Shown here: in pieces, positions 26,335-32,820 of the stretch
Numbering within the stretch: the stretch's first letter is position 1
Layout: each line of letters opens with the position of its first letter
From: Streptomyces sp. B21-105
GTDB lineage: Bacteria; Actinomycetota; Actinomycetes; Streptomycetales; Streptomycetaceae
DNA: 64,000 nucleotides
Assembly (NCBI RefSeq): GCF_036898465.1
Contig: NZ_JARUMJ010000001.1
Location: 7,750,001 to 7,814,000 of the forward strand
Direction: 5' to 3'
Translations under genes and position numbers: made by a program
Notes under the pieces: model-generated
What the model was told of the DNA's origin: nothing
The model's input: only the letters and a program-made list of their open reading frames with translations
Database searches by the model: none

Positions 26335-26780
26335 TGGACACCGTCGGCTGGTGGTCCCTCGTGCGGTTCGCGCACGTGGCCGGCGCCGCCCTGTGGGTCG
26401 GTGGCCAACTGGCCCTGTCCCTGGTGATCCTGCCGCTGGCCCGCCACCTGCTCGACCCGGAGGCCAAGGACCGCTTCACCGCCGCGGCGGGACGCCGGTT
26501 CGGGATGCTGACCGGGGTGGTGTTCCTGCCCGTGCAGCTGGCCACCGGCTGGGCCATGGCCTGGCACCGGGGAGTCACCTGGGCATCCCTCGCCGAACCC
26601 GGTTACGGCCGCACCCTGGCGACCAAACTCGCCCTGTTCGTGGTGGTGATGCTCGCCGCGGCCGGACACGGCATCGCCCACGCCAAAGGCCGCGCCGACC
26701 TGGCCCGGGCCCTGGCGGTCGTCTCTCTCGTCGGCTCCCTCGGGGTCGTCCTGCTGGCCACCGCCCTGCCCGCCACTTGA
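26334..26780 (+). CDS. CopD-like four-helix membrane protein
   Basis: A 148-residue integral membrane protein with four predicted helices (WWSLVRFAHVAGAALWVGGQLAL, FGMLTGVVFLPVQLATGWAM, LATKLALFVVVMLAAAGHGIA, ALAVVSLVGSLGVVLLATAL). It has CopD-like His residues (RFAHVAG, WHRG, GHGIAH). The GTG start overlaps the stop of the copper oxidase gene by one base, so the two are cotranslated. It may help copper or heme supply to that protein; this is inferred from position and family resemblance. Confidence 0.75.
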   Translation: MDTVGWWSLVRFAHVAGAALWVGGQLALSLVILPLARHLLDPEAKDRFTAAAGRRFGMLTGVVFLPVQLATGWAMAWHRGVTWASLAEPGYGRTLATKLALFVVVMLAAAGHGIAHAKGRADLARALAVVSLVGSLGVVLLATALPAT

Positions 26781-26812
26781 CCCGCGGCCACGAAGAGAAG
26801 CGAGGAGGCAGC

Positions 26813-27000
26813 ATGCACACCCACGTCCTGCCGGACGCGGCCACCGTGGAGGCGCTCCTGGCGGCGGCCGTGACGGCCCCGTCGATCCACAGCACGCGAG
26901 CCCTGGCGGTTCCGCCTGGGCCCTGACCGCCAGGTGCTGGAGGTCCGTTCGGCGCCGGTGCGAACGCTGCCGCTTACCGACCCGATGCACCGCGCCCAGT
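26813..27000 (+). pseudogene. Frameshifted, truncated Acg-type nitroreductase
   Basis: The reading frame opens with TVEALLAAAVTAPSIHST, the signature N-terminus of the family at 4584. One extra base near 26898 shifts the frame. The continuation EPWRFRLGPDRQVLEVRS, then TLPLTDPMHRAQYL, is read in another phase up to about 26999. The remaining about 270 residues are missing. A good ribosome site (AGCGAGGAGG) is still in place. Clearly a relic of a second nitroreductase gene. Confidence 0.8.
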
Positions 27001-27092
27001 ACCTGCCCGGGGGCGGGCCGACAGACGGCAGGCCAGTCTGAAGCTGCGGCGCTGAACGGCCTGGCCTGCGGATCGGATATGCGTAAATCCGT

Positions 27093-27114
27093 GAATTGCG
27101 AAATTCTGCAATTC
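27093..27114. promoter_or_regulatory. ArsR operator 1 (GAATTGC-N8-GCAATTC)
   Basis: Perfect inverted repeat GAATTGC-N8-GCAATTC, extended by GT/AC on the outside, in AT-rich sequence unlike its surroundings. It lies 96 bp before the ArsR start at 27210. The same half-sites and spacing recur at 31003 before the second ArsR gene, which supports a shared operator. Confidence 0.8.
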
Positions 27115-27209
27115 ACTACATGCTGTGTTGGTTATGTCCGCAAGTGGCCGCGGGCATGGCGCCAGACGACACCCCCGAGCTATCGGGGTGGTGAAGGGAG
27201 TCCCAGGCC

Positions 27210-27551
27210 GTGCCGGTTCCGCTGTATGAGGCCAAAGCTGAGTTCTTCCGGATGCTGGGGCACCCGGTCCGCATACGCGCACTCGAGCTCCTGCAGGGTG
27301 GGCCGATGCCGGTACGTGACCTGCTGGCCGCGATCGAGATCGAGCCCTCGGGGCTCTCCCAGCAGCTCGCGGTCCTGCGCCGCTCGGGCATCGTCACCTC
27401 GGCCCGTGACGGCTCCACCGTGGTGTACGAGCTGGCAGGCGGGGATGTGGCGGAGCTGTTGCGGGCCGCGCGCCGGATCCTGACCGAGATGCTGGCCGGG
27501 CGGAACGAACTCTTGGAAGAGCTGCGGGAAGCCGAGGTCGGGAGTCCGTGA
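27210..27551 (+). CDS. ArsR-family winged-helix repressor 1
   Basis: A 113-residue DNA-binding regulator. It contains KAEFFRMLGHPVRIRALELL, the recognition helix region GLSQQLAVLRRSGIVTSARDG and the wing STVVYELAGGDVAELL. There are no obvious metal-binding Cys pairs, so a non-metal or redox-independent sensor is likely. The GTG start is at 27210. The stop overlaps the SulP start (GTGA), so it heads that operon and probably represses it through the operator at 27093. It is about 50% alike by eye to the ArsR at 31161. Confidence 0.9.
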   Translation: MPVPLYEAKAEFFRMLGHPVRIRALELLQGGPMPVRDLLAAIEIEPSGLSQQLAVLRRSGIVTSARDGSTVVYELAGGDVAELLRAARRILTEMLAGRNELLEELREAEVGSP

Positions 27552-29263
27552 GTACGTTCCTCACCCAGGCCGTGGGCCGGGTGCGCTCCTTGCTGCCTGC
27601 CCGCGCCGACTTCGCACTCATGGCCCGCAACCCGCGCCGGGATCTGCTCGCCGGCCTCACGGTCGCCATCGTGGCGCTGCCGCTCGCGCTCGGCTTCGGG
27701 GTCTCCTCCGGGCTCGGAGCCGCATCGGGACTTGCGACTGCCGTGGTGGCCGGTGCCCTGGCGGCGCTGTTCGGCGGCTCCAACCTCCAGGTCTCCGGCC
27801 CTACGGGAGCGATGACGGTCGTGCTGGTGCCGATCGTCGCCCGGTACGGGCCCGGCGGAGTGCTGACGGTCGGGCTGATGGCCGGTGTGCTGCTGATCGC
27901 GCTGGCCTTGCTGAAGGCCGGCCGGTACATGCGCTACATCCCCGCGCCGGTGGTGGAGGGCTTCACCCTCGGCATTGCCTGCGTCATCGCACTGCAGCAG
28001 ATCCCGAACGCGCTGGGGGTGGCCAAGCCGGAGGGCGACAAGGTCCTGGTGGTGACCTGGCGGGCGATCGAGGAGTTCGTGAAGGCGCCGAACTCGACCG
28101 CCGTGATCCTCGCGCTCGCCGTGGCAGCCGTGATGCTGCTCGGGGCCCGGTGGTGGCCCACCATCCCGTTCTCGATCGTCGCGGTCATCGCCGCCACCCT
28201 CGTGTCCCAGCTCTTCCACCTGGACGCCGCCCAGCCGATCGGCGAGCTGCCCTCCGGACTGCCCGCCCCCTCCCTGGCCTTCCTCGACCTGTCCGCGGTG
28301 GGTTCGCTGCTCGCCCCAGCTGTCGCAGTCGCCGCGCTGGCCGCGCTGGAGTCGCTGCTGTCGGCGACGGTCGCGGACGGGATGACGGTGGGCCAGCAGC
28401 ACGATCCGGACAAGGAGCTGTTCGGGCAGGGCATCGCGAACCTGGCCGCCCCGCTGTTCGGCGGCGTCCCCGCCACCGCGGCGATCGCCCGGACCGCCGT
28501 CAACGTCCGCACCGGCGCGGGCTCCCGGCTGGCCGCGCTCACCCACGCCGCCGTTCTCGCGGTCATCGTGTTCGCCGTCGCCCCGCTGGTCTCCAAGATC
28601 CCGCTCGCCGCCCTGGCAGGGGTACTGCTGGCGACCGCGATCCGGATGGTCGAGGTCGGCGCACTGCGGGCGATAGTGAAGGCGACCCGCTCGGACGCGA
28701 TCGTCCTGGTCCTGACGGCCGTCGCCACGATCGCCCTGGACCTGGTCTACGCGGTGGTCATCGGCCTGGTCGTGGCCGGCGCCCTGGCCCTGCGGGCCGT
28801 CGCCGACCAGGCCCGGATGGATCAAGTGGACTTCAAGGCCGATCTACCCGGTGAGCACAGTGAGGAGGAGCACGCCCTGCTGGCCGAGCACATCGTCGCC
28901 TACCGGATCGACGGGCCGCTGTTCTTCGCCGGCGCCCACCGCTTCCTCCTGGAACTGAGCGAGGTGGCCGACGTCCGCGTGGTGATCCTGCGCATGTCGC
29001 GGATCACGACATTGGACGCCACCGGCGCCCTGGTCCTCAAGGACGCGGTGGAGAAGCTCAACCGGCGCGGCATCGCCGTGCTGACCTCCGGGATACGCCC
29101 CGGCCAGCACCAAGCCCTGCAGTCCGTCGGCGTCCTGGACCTGCTCCAGCTGGAGGGACGGCAGTACGCCACCACGCCGGAGGCCATCGCCGAGGCCCGC
29201 GCCCACCTGCACCGGGCCGGACTTCTGCCCGGCATCCGTGTCACCGAAGAGGCTTCCCGATGA
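27548..29263 (+). CDS. SulP-family anion transporter with STAS domain
   Basis: A 571-residue inner-membrane transporter of the SLC26/SulP class (sulfate, bicarbonate or other anions). The membrane domain opens with DLLAGLTVAIVALPLALGFG and includes the family motif GPTGAMTVVL, about 12-14 helices in all. A C-terminal STAS domain (about residues 440-560) has VVILRMSRITTLDATGALVL, where the Thr of DATG is the position phosphorylated in some STAS proteins. A second ArsR and two partner-switching proteins surround it, so STAS-based control is plausible. Bicarbonate versus sulfate cannot be decided from sequence. Confidence 0.92.
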   Translation: MSTFLTQAVGRVRSLLPARADFALMARNPRRDLLAGLTVAIVALPLALGFGVSSGLGAASGLATAVVAGALAALFGGSNLQVSGPTGAMTVVLVPIVARYGPGGVLTVGLMAGVLLIALALLKAGRYMRYIPAPVVEGFTLGIACVIALQQIPNALGVAKPEGDKVLVVTWRAIEEFVKAPNSTAVILALAVAAVMLLGARWWPTIPFSIVAVIAATLVSQLFHLDAAQPIGELPSGLPAPSLAFLDLSAVGSLLAPAVAVAALAALESLLSATVADGMTVGQQHDPDKELFGQGIANLAAPLFGGVPATAAIARTAVNVRTGAGSRLAALTHAAVLAVIVFAVAPLVSKIPLAALAGVLLATAIRMVEVGALRAIVKATRSDAIVLVLTAVATIALDLVYAVVIGLVVAGALALRAVADQARMDQVDFKADLPGEHSEEEHALLAEHIVAYRIDGPLFFAGAHRFLLELSEVADVRVVILRMSRITTLDATGALVLKDAVEKLNRRGIAVLTSGIRPGQHQALQSVGVLDLLQLEGRQYATTPEAIAEARAHLHRAGLLPGIRVTEEASR

Positions 29264-29580
29264 GCACTCCCTCCCGCCGCACGACTGAGGTTTCCGGCAG
29301 CGAGGCGCTGGGGCTGCTCCAAGGCGCCGCCCAGGGGAGCATGGTCCATGTGCGGCGTGAGATGCCTGTGGTCCACCCGACCGTCCATGTCCGGGAGTAC
29401 GGACGTCTGATCGTCCGTACTCCCGCGCAGGCCGCCGCTCTGGCCTGCCGGCCGTCGCTCACCGCTCACTACCGCCGTATCCTGCCCGGCTGGGCGCACG
29501 ACCCGCACGACACCCTGGTCCGCATGCGCCCGCAAGCGGTGGCAGGGTTCCGCCTGGCCCACGCCGAGGCCGCCCGATGA
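29260..29580 (+). CDS. Short PPOX-like (pyridoxamine-oxidase fold) protein
   Basis: A 106-residue protein whose first half (SEALGLLQGAAQGSMVHVRREMP, then HVREYGRLIVRTPAQAAAL) and last part (RRILPGWAHDPHDTLVRMRPQAVAGFRL) match small flavin-binding PPOX-fold proteins. The middle segment normally carrying GWSVVVTGRA is missing, compared with the 140-residue protein at 32078. It may be an in-frame internal deletion, and flavin binding is doubtful. ATGA overlaps join it to SulP upstream and to the HATPase gene downstream. Confidence 0.7.
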   Translation: MSTPSRRTTEVSGSEALGLLQGAAQGSMVHVRREMPVVHPTVHVREYGRLIVRTPAQAAALACRPSLTAHYRRILPGWAHDPHDTLVRMRPQAVAGFRLAHAEAAR

Positions 29581-30002
29581 GCGCCCAACTGGAAACCCTG
29601 CCCCTGCGGCATGTGCTGACCCTGCCGGCGATGGGCTCGGCGGTACGGATCGCTCGCGAGACCACCGAGCAGGTCCTCGCCGAGTGGGGCATCAGCCGAC
29701 GGCATCCCACGGTGGATCCGGCGTTGCTGATCCTGTCCGAGCTGGTCACCAACAGCGTCCAGCACGCCGCCAGTCTGTCCCCGAACGTCACCGTGATCTA
29801 CGCGGCCGGCTCGGACACGTTCGCGTTCGCCGTGCACGATCGCCACCCCTACCAGCCCGCGCTGTTCGCCGCGGTGACGGGAACGGGCGGCGGCGGGCTG
29901 GGCACCGTCATGGAGCTGACCCTGGGCCTGGGCGGCACCGCCGTCATCCGCGGTGACGCGGACGGCAAGGGAAAAAGCATCTGGATCACCCTCCCCCTGT
30001 GA
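29577..30002 (+). CDS. RsbW-like HATPase (anti-sigma/serine kinase type)
   Basis: A 141-residue single-domain ATPase of the HATPase_c_2 type common in streptomycetes. The N-box motif ILSELVTNSVQHAA and the glycine-rich GTGGGGLGTVMELTLGLGG are visible, followed by the closing GKSIWITLPL. In partner switching such kinases phosphorylate a STAS protein and bind a sigma factor or other target. It lies between the PPOX-like gene (4-bp overlap) and a STAS gene 19 bp downstream. The natural substrates here would be that STAS protein or the STAS domain of SulP (inference). Confidence 0.88.
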   Translation: MSAQLETLPLRHVLTLPAMGSAVRIARETTEQVLAEWGISRRHPTVDPALLILSELVTNSVQHAASLSPNVTVIYAAGSDTFAFAVHDRHPYQPALFAAVTGTGGGGLGTVMELTLGLGGTAVIRGDADGKGKSIWITLPL

Positions 30003-30021
30003 AAGATCGAGGCGGCAGCGG

Positions 30022-30342
30022 ATGACCATCGAGTGGCGCAACGCCACCCACCCCGGCCCGGGTGTTCTCTCCCTGGCCGGGCACCTGGGCCCCGAGGCGG
30101 CCGCCCGGTTCACCGGCGCGATCGGCTGGGTCCTGGCCCGGGCGCCGGGCGTCATCCTGGACCTGACCGCACTGCGTGGCTGGTCGGCCGGCGGCCAGGT
30201 GGCCGTGACCCAGTCGGCCCGCCTGCATCCCCGTGCGTTTGGACTGTGCGCCGCCCTCGCCGTTCACCGGGCCGTGGTGAGCAGCGCCAGTGGTGCAGGG
30301 ACGCGTGGCCCGGCGAGCCCGCCGCGGCGATATGAAGCCTGA
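30022..30342 (+). CDS. STAS-domain protein (anti-sigma antagonist-like)
   Basis: A 106-residue protein: [21 protein letters not shown], then [20 protein letters not shown], the STAS core with a Ser at the usual phospho-site. The C-terminal 25 residues ([20 protein letters not shown]) are low in structure and may reflect a changed ending. ATG at 30022 is chosen because it follows a GGCGGCAGCGG purine-rich stretch and begins at the domain. Likely partner of the kinase just upstream. Confidence 0.75.
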   Translation: MTIEWRNATHPGPGVLSLAGHLGPEAAARFTGAIGWVLARAPGVILDLTALRGWSAGGQVAVTQSARLHPRAFGLCAALAVHRAVVSSASGAGTRGPASPPRRYEA

Positions 30343-30382
30343 TGTAAGTGATGCACACGAAGAACCAAGGCAAGGAAAGACC

Positions 30383-30745
30383 ATGAGCGATGTGACCGAG
30401 ACGCTGCCGCCGTGCCCCGAGTGCTCCGGCACGTACACCTACGAGATGGGCGCGCTCCTGGTCTGCCCCGAGTGCGGCCACGAGTGGTCGCCCGCAGTCG
30501 CAGAACCGGTGGGCAGCGCCGAGGACGGGGTGATCAGGGATGCGGTGGGCAATGTGCTCGCCGACGGCGACACGGTGACGGTGGTCAAGACCTTGAAGGT
30601 GAAGGGCAGCCCGTCCGGGATCAAGACCGGCACCAAGGTGCGCAACATCCGCCTCGTGGACGGGGTGGACGGCCATGACATCGACTGCAAGATCGACGGA
30701 TTCGGCCCCATGCAGCTCAAGTCCAGCGTGGTCAAGAAGTCCTGA
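30383..30745 (+). CDS. YjdM/PhnA-type zinc-ribbon protein
   Basis: A 120-residue protein. The N-terminal zinc ribbon ([25 protein letters not shown]) is followed by the SH3-like YjdM domain ([58 protein letters not shown]). In E. coli the homologue was named PhnA, but its role in phosphonate use is not established. Ribosome site AAGGAAAGA. It is 40 bp after the STAS gene on the same strand and may be the last gene of the operon. Confidence 0.93.
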   Translation: MSDVTETLPPCPECSGTYTYEMGALLVCPECGHEWSPAVAEPVGSAEDGVIRDAVGNVLADGDTVTVVKTLKVKGSPSGIKTGTKVRNIRLVDGVDGHDIDCKIDGFGPMQLKSSVVKKS

Positions 30746-30784
30746 CGGAGCGGCCCGTCGACATCGCGGACTGAACGCAGACCC

Positions 30785-30820
30785 AGGTGGTCCTGTCCTC
30801 GGTCGTGGACGAGACCACCT
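30785..30820 (+). terminator. Terminator-like hairpin after yjdM
   Basis: AGGTGGTC...GACCACCT outer stem (8 bp), with an inner GTCC/GGAC stem and an 8-nt loop, 40 bp after the yjdM stop. Plausible end of the SulP operon. Confidence 0.5.
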
Positions 30821-31002
30821 TGTTTGTCGGCACCGGGCGCCCACCCGCGGGGCCGAGTCCAAAGTGTCCAGCGCGGCGTCCCGATCGACATGCAGTGGGC
30901 CCTCGCGCTGGGCCAGCACCCAGCCGACCGGTGAGGACCGGCGCTGCGCGGGGGCCGGGCAGTCGTGGGATGCGCACCGAACCCCAACCTCCTCGGATTG
31001 CC

Positions 31003-31024
31003 GAATTGCTAATATGAGCAATTC
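31003..31024. promoter_or_regulatory. ArsR operator 2 (GAATTGC-N8-GCAATTC)
   Basis: GAATTGCT-N6-AGCAATTC, identical in half-sites and spacing to the site at 27093, in a short AT-rich island 137 bp before the ArsR start at 31161. It suggests auto- and cross-regulation of the two paralogues. Confidence 0.8.
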
Positions 31025-31160
31025 ACGAGGTCATCATGTGAGAGTGAGGGCGCGAGGATGTCCCCATGACGAAGAGTTTTGGGTGGATGCGATGCACGGT
31101 GCACGCACGACAGCGGCCGTCCGGCACTCCGGCGGTCTCTACGGGAGTGGGGAGTGCGCG

Positions 31161-31523
31161 GTGAGCGCGCCGCTTTACCAATTGAAGGCGGAATTCTTCA
31201 AGACCCTCGGCCATCCCGTACGGATCCGCGTGCTGGAACTCCTCAGCCAGCGCGAGCACGCGGTCTCCGAAATGCTCGGTGAGGTAGGTGTCGAAGCCGC
31301 CCACCTCTCCCAGCAGCTGGCCGTGCTGCGCCGGGCCAACCTCGTCATCCCCCGCCGGGAGGGCTCGGCCGTCTATTACTCGCTGGCCAGTCCGCAGGTG
31401 GCGGAGCTGCTGCGGGTCGCGCGCACCATCCTGTCCGGCGTACTGGCGGGTCAGGCCGAACTGCTGGCCAACCTGGAGGCCGCCGAGCCCGACGCCGAAC
31501 CCAGGCGGCGCAGGCCGTCGTAG
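31161..31523 (+). CDS. ArsR-family winged-helix repressor 2
   Basis: A 120-residue regulator closely related to the one at 27210: PLYQLKAEFFKTLGHPVRIR, HLSQQLAVLRRANLV and REGSAVYYSLASPQVAELL. There are no Cys-based metal site motifs. The start is the GTG at 31161, after GGGAGTGGGGAG. The longer open frame upstream reads through the operator and is not credible. It is not followed by a transporter, so it may act in trans on the SulP operon. The C-terminus is Glu/Arg-rich. Confidence 0.88.
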   Translation: MSAPLYQLKAEFFKTLGHPVRIRVLELLSQREHAVSEMLGEVGVEAAHLSQQLAVLRRANLVIPRREGSAVYYSLASPQVAELLRVARTILSGVLAGQAELLANLEAAEPDAEPRRRRPS

Positions 31524-32077
31524 ACGGCCCCACTCCAGCGGCGGCCGTCTCCCGGCGGAAACCCATTGAGCGCTCTGACGGCGGGAGGCGGCCGCCCTCT
31601 CCCCCCTGCCTGCGGGGCCCATGGCGCGGGCGGTCGAAGCAGACGGTATCCGGTCACCAGGTCAGGCCGGATCCGCACGACGTAGCCCCCCTGCCCACCG
31701 GTCCGGGAGTCAGCGCGCCGCCGGCGGGCCACGTTCCAAGGGCGCCGTCCCGGTGACGATCACGCTCCAGCCCGTATGGGACACCGGCGCGATCCCCGCA
31801 CGGGCCCTGCTCTGTGCCGGGGCCGCGGTCTTGAGGCAGTGCTGTCGGCGAGCCGCCGCCCCAGGACGGCTCCGTCAGCCAGCTGGAAATCGACGGTCTC
31901 GTTCGCGTCCTGGAGGCCCGGACGGCTGGTGTTTTTTCACAAGGCGGGACGCCAGACGGCCGCGACGGGCGGCACCTGGGGCGGTGCGGCACATCCGCTG
32001 CCACCACCCCCACGACGCGGCGGGCGATCGTGGCCCGCGCAGATCGAGGACCGTGGCCAGGCCCTCTCTGCCGCTCC
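31524..32077 (-). pseudogene. Degenerate PPOX-fold gene remnant
   Basis: On the minus strand, two pieces of a PPOX-fold protein can be read in different phases. ANETVDFQLADGAVLGRRLA (about 31850-31910) resembles the N-terminal half of the intact protein at 32078. TGWSVIVTGTAPLE (about 31735-31780) resembles its SGWSVVVTGRATVV segment. No continuous frame joins them. The rest of the 550 bp holds nothing recognised. Probably a decayed tandem copy of the neighbouring gene. Confidence 0.5.
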
Positions 32078-32500
32078 TCACGGATTGCCGCGTGCCCCGT
32101 TGAGCTCCCGGCCGGTGACCATCTCGGATTCGATCCGCACGTACACGGCCTCTTGCAGGGGCATCCAGGACATGGGGCCGTCCTGCGACAGGCGCTCGTG
32201 CTCGGCGGGCTCGGTCACCACGGTGGCCCGTCCGGTGACGACCACACTCCAGCCGGACCGGGTTGCCGCGTCGAACTCGTCCGCTTCGAAGGCGACCACG
32301 ACGCCGTCGATGGCGCGTACGAGGTCCGAGTCCGGCGAGGTGCACAGCAGGACGGAGGCGTCCGTGTCCAGGGAGAAGTTGATGGGGAGGACCGCGGGCA
32401 GCGCCTGCCTGGTGTAAACCACGCGGCCGACCGGCACCTTGGAGAGCAGCCGCAGGCACTCCTGCCGGTCGAGTGAGCGAAAGGCGTCGTTCTGGGACAT
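32078..32500 (-). CDS. PPOX-fold flavin/F420-type binding protein
   Basis: A 140-residue protein of the pyridoxamine 5'-phosphate oxidase-like split-barrel fold: LDRQECLRLLSKVPVGRVVY, ALPAVLPINFSLD, VVVAFEADEFD and RSGWSVVVTGRATVV, ending MTVGREL-like (EMVTGREL). Small proteins of this type are common in actinobacterial hypoxia regulons and bind flavin or F420. The substrate is unknown. The start at 32500 lies only 8 bases from a perfect 32-bp-arm inverted repeat that contains a regulator box. A decayed relative follows downstream. Confidence 0.85.
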   Translation of the reverse strand: MSQNDAFRSLDRQECLRLLSKVPVGRVVYTRQALPAVLPINFSLDTDASVLLCTSPDSDLVRAIDGVVVAFEADEFDAATRSGWSVVVTGRATVVTEPAEHERLSQDGPMSWMPLQEAVYVRIESEMVTGRELNGARGNP

Positions 32501-32508
32501 CAGTCCAT

Positions 32509-32576
32509 CGTCCCCGCGGGAGCCGGGAGGGGATAGGGCCAGTCGGCCCTATCCCCTCCCGGCTCCCGCGGGGACG
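32509..32576. promoter_or_regulatory. Perfect 32-bp inverted repeat with central regulator box
   Basis: The arms 32509-32540 and 32545-32576 are exact reverse complements (outermost CGTCCCCGCGGGAGCC, innermost GATAGGGCC) around a 4-nt AGTC centre. The middle 14 bp (32536-32549) read GGGCCAGTCGGCCC, the island's OsdR/DevR-type box. The element ends 8 bp before the PPOX start, so in a PPOX transcript beginning upstream of it the ribosome site region (GGGGACGATGG) would sit inside or beside a very stable hairpin. It could be operator, attenuator or both. Confidence 0.75.
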
Positions 32577-32682
32577 GCCGATCGCAGCCGTCGTTTCGCG
32601 TGAGCCGCTCGCGCAAGGCGGTTCAGAGGGCTGTTTGGAGGGACGGCCGGGTCCGAACCCGGGGACCGTCTGTCCGTCGGTA

Positions 32683-32696
32683 GGGACTGATGGCCC
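32683..32696. promoter_or_regulatory. OsdR/DevR-type box upstream of narK
   Basis: GGGACTGATGGCCC, 125 bp before the narK start at 32821. Two further loose matches (GGGACCGTCTGTCC at 32662, and around 32640) sit just upstream, forming a small cluster. Confidence 0.6.
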
Positions 32697-32820
32697 ATGC
32701 CCCTGGTGCGTCCTGATGCGGACAGTGGTGACGTGACGCTGTTCTGCAGGCAAGGAGCCTGCGGTGCGCGTGCGATCCCGGTGGCGCAGTACCACCATGA
32801 AGTGGAAAGGGGCGGACAAC

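Noticed and set aside
31776..32417. Plus-strand frame opposite the PPOX gene with a GRLVFFHKAG word resembling PPOX
   Set aside because: It lies antisense to the real gene and remnant, and the similarity is confined to a few residues.
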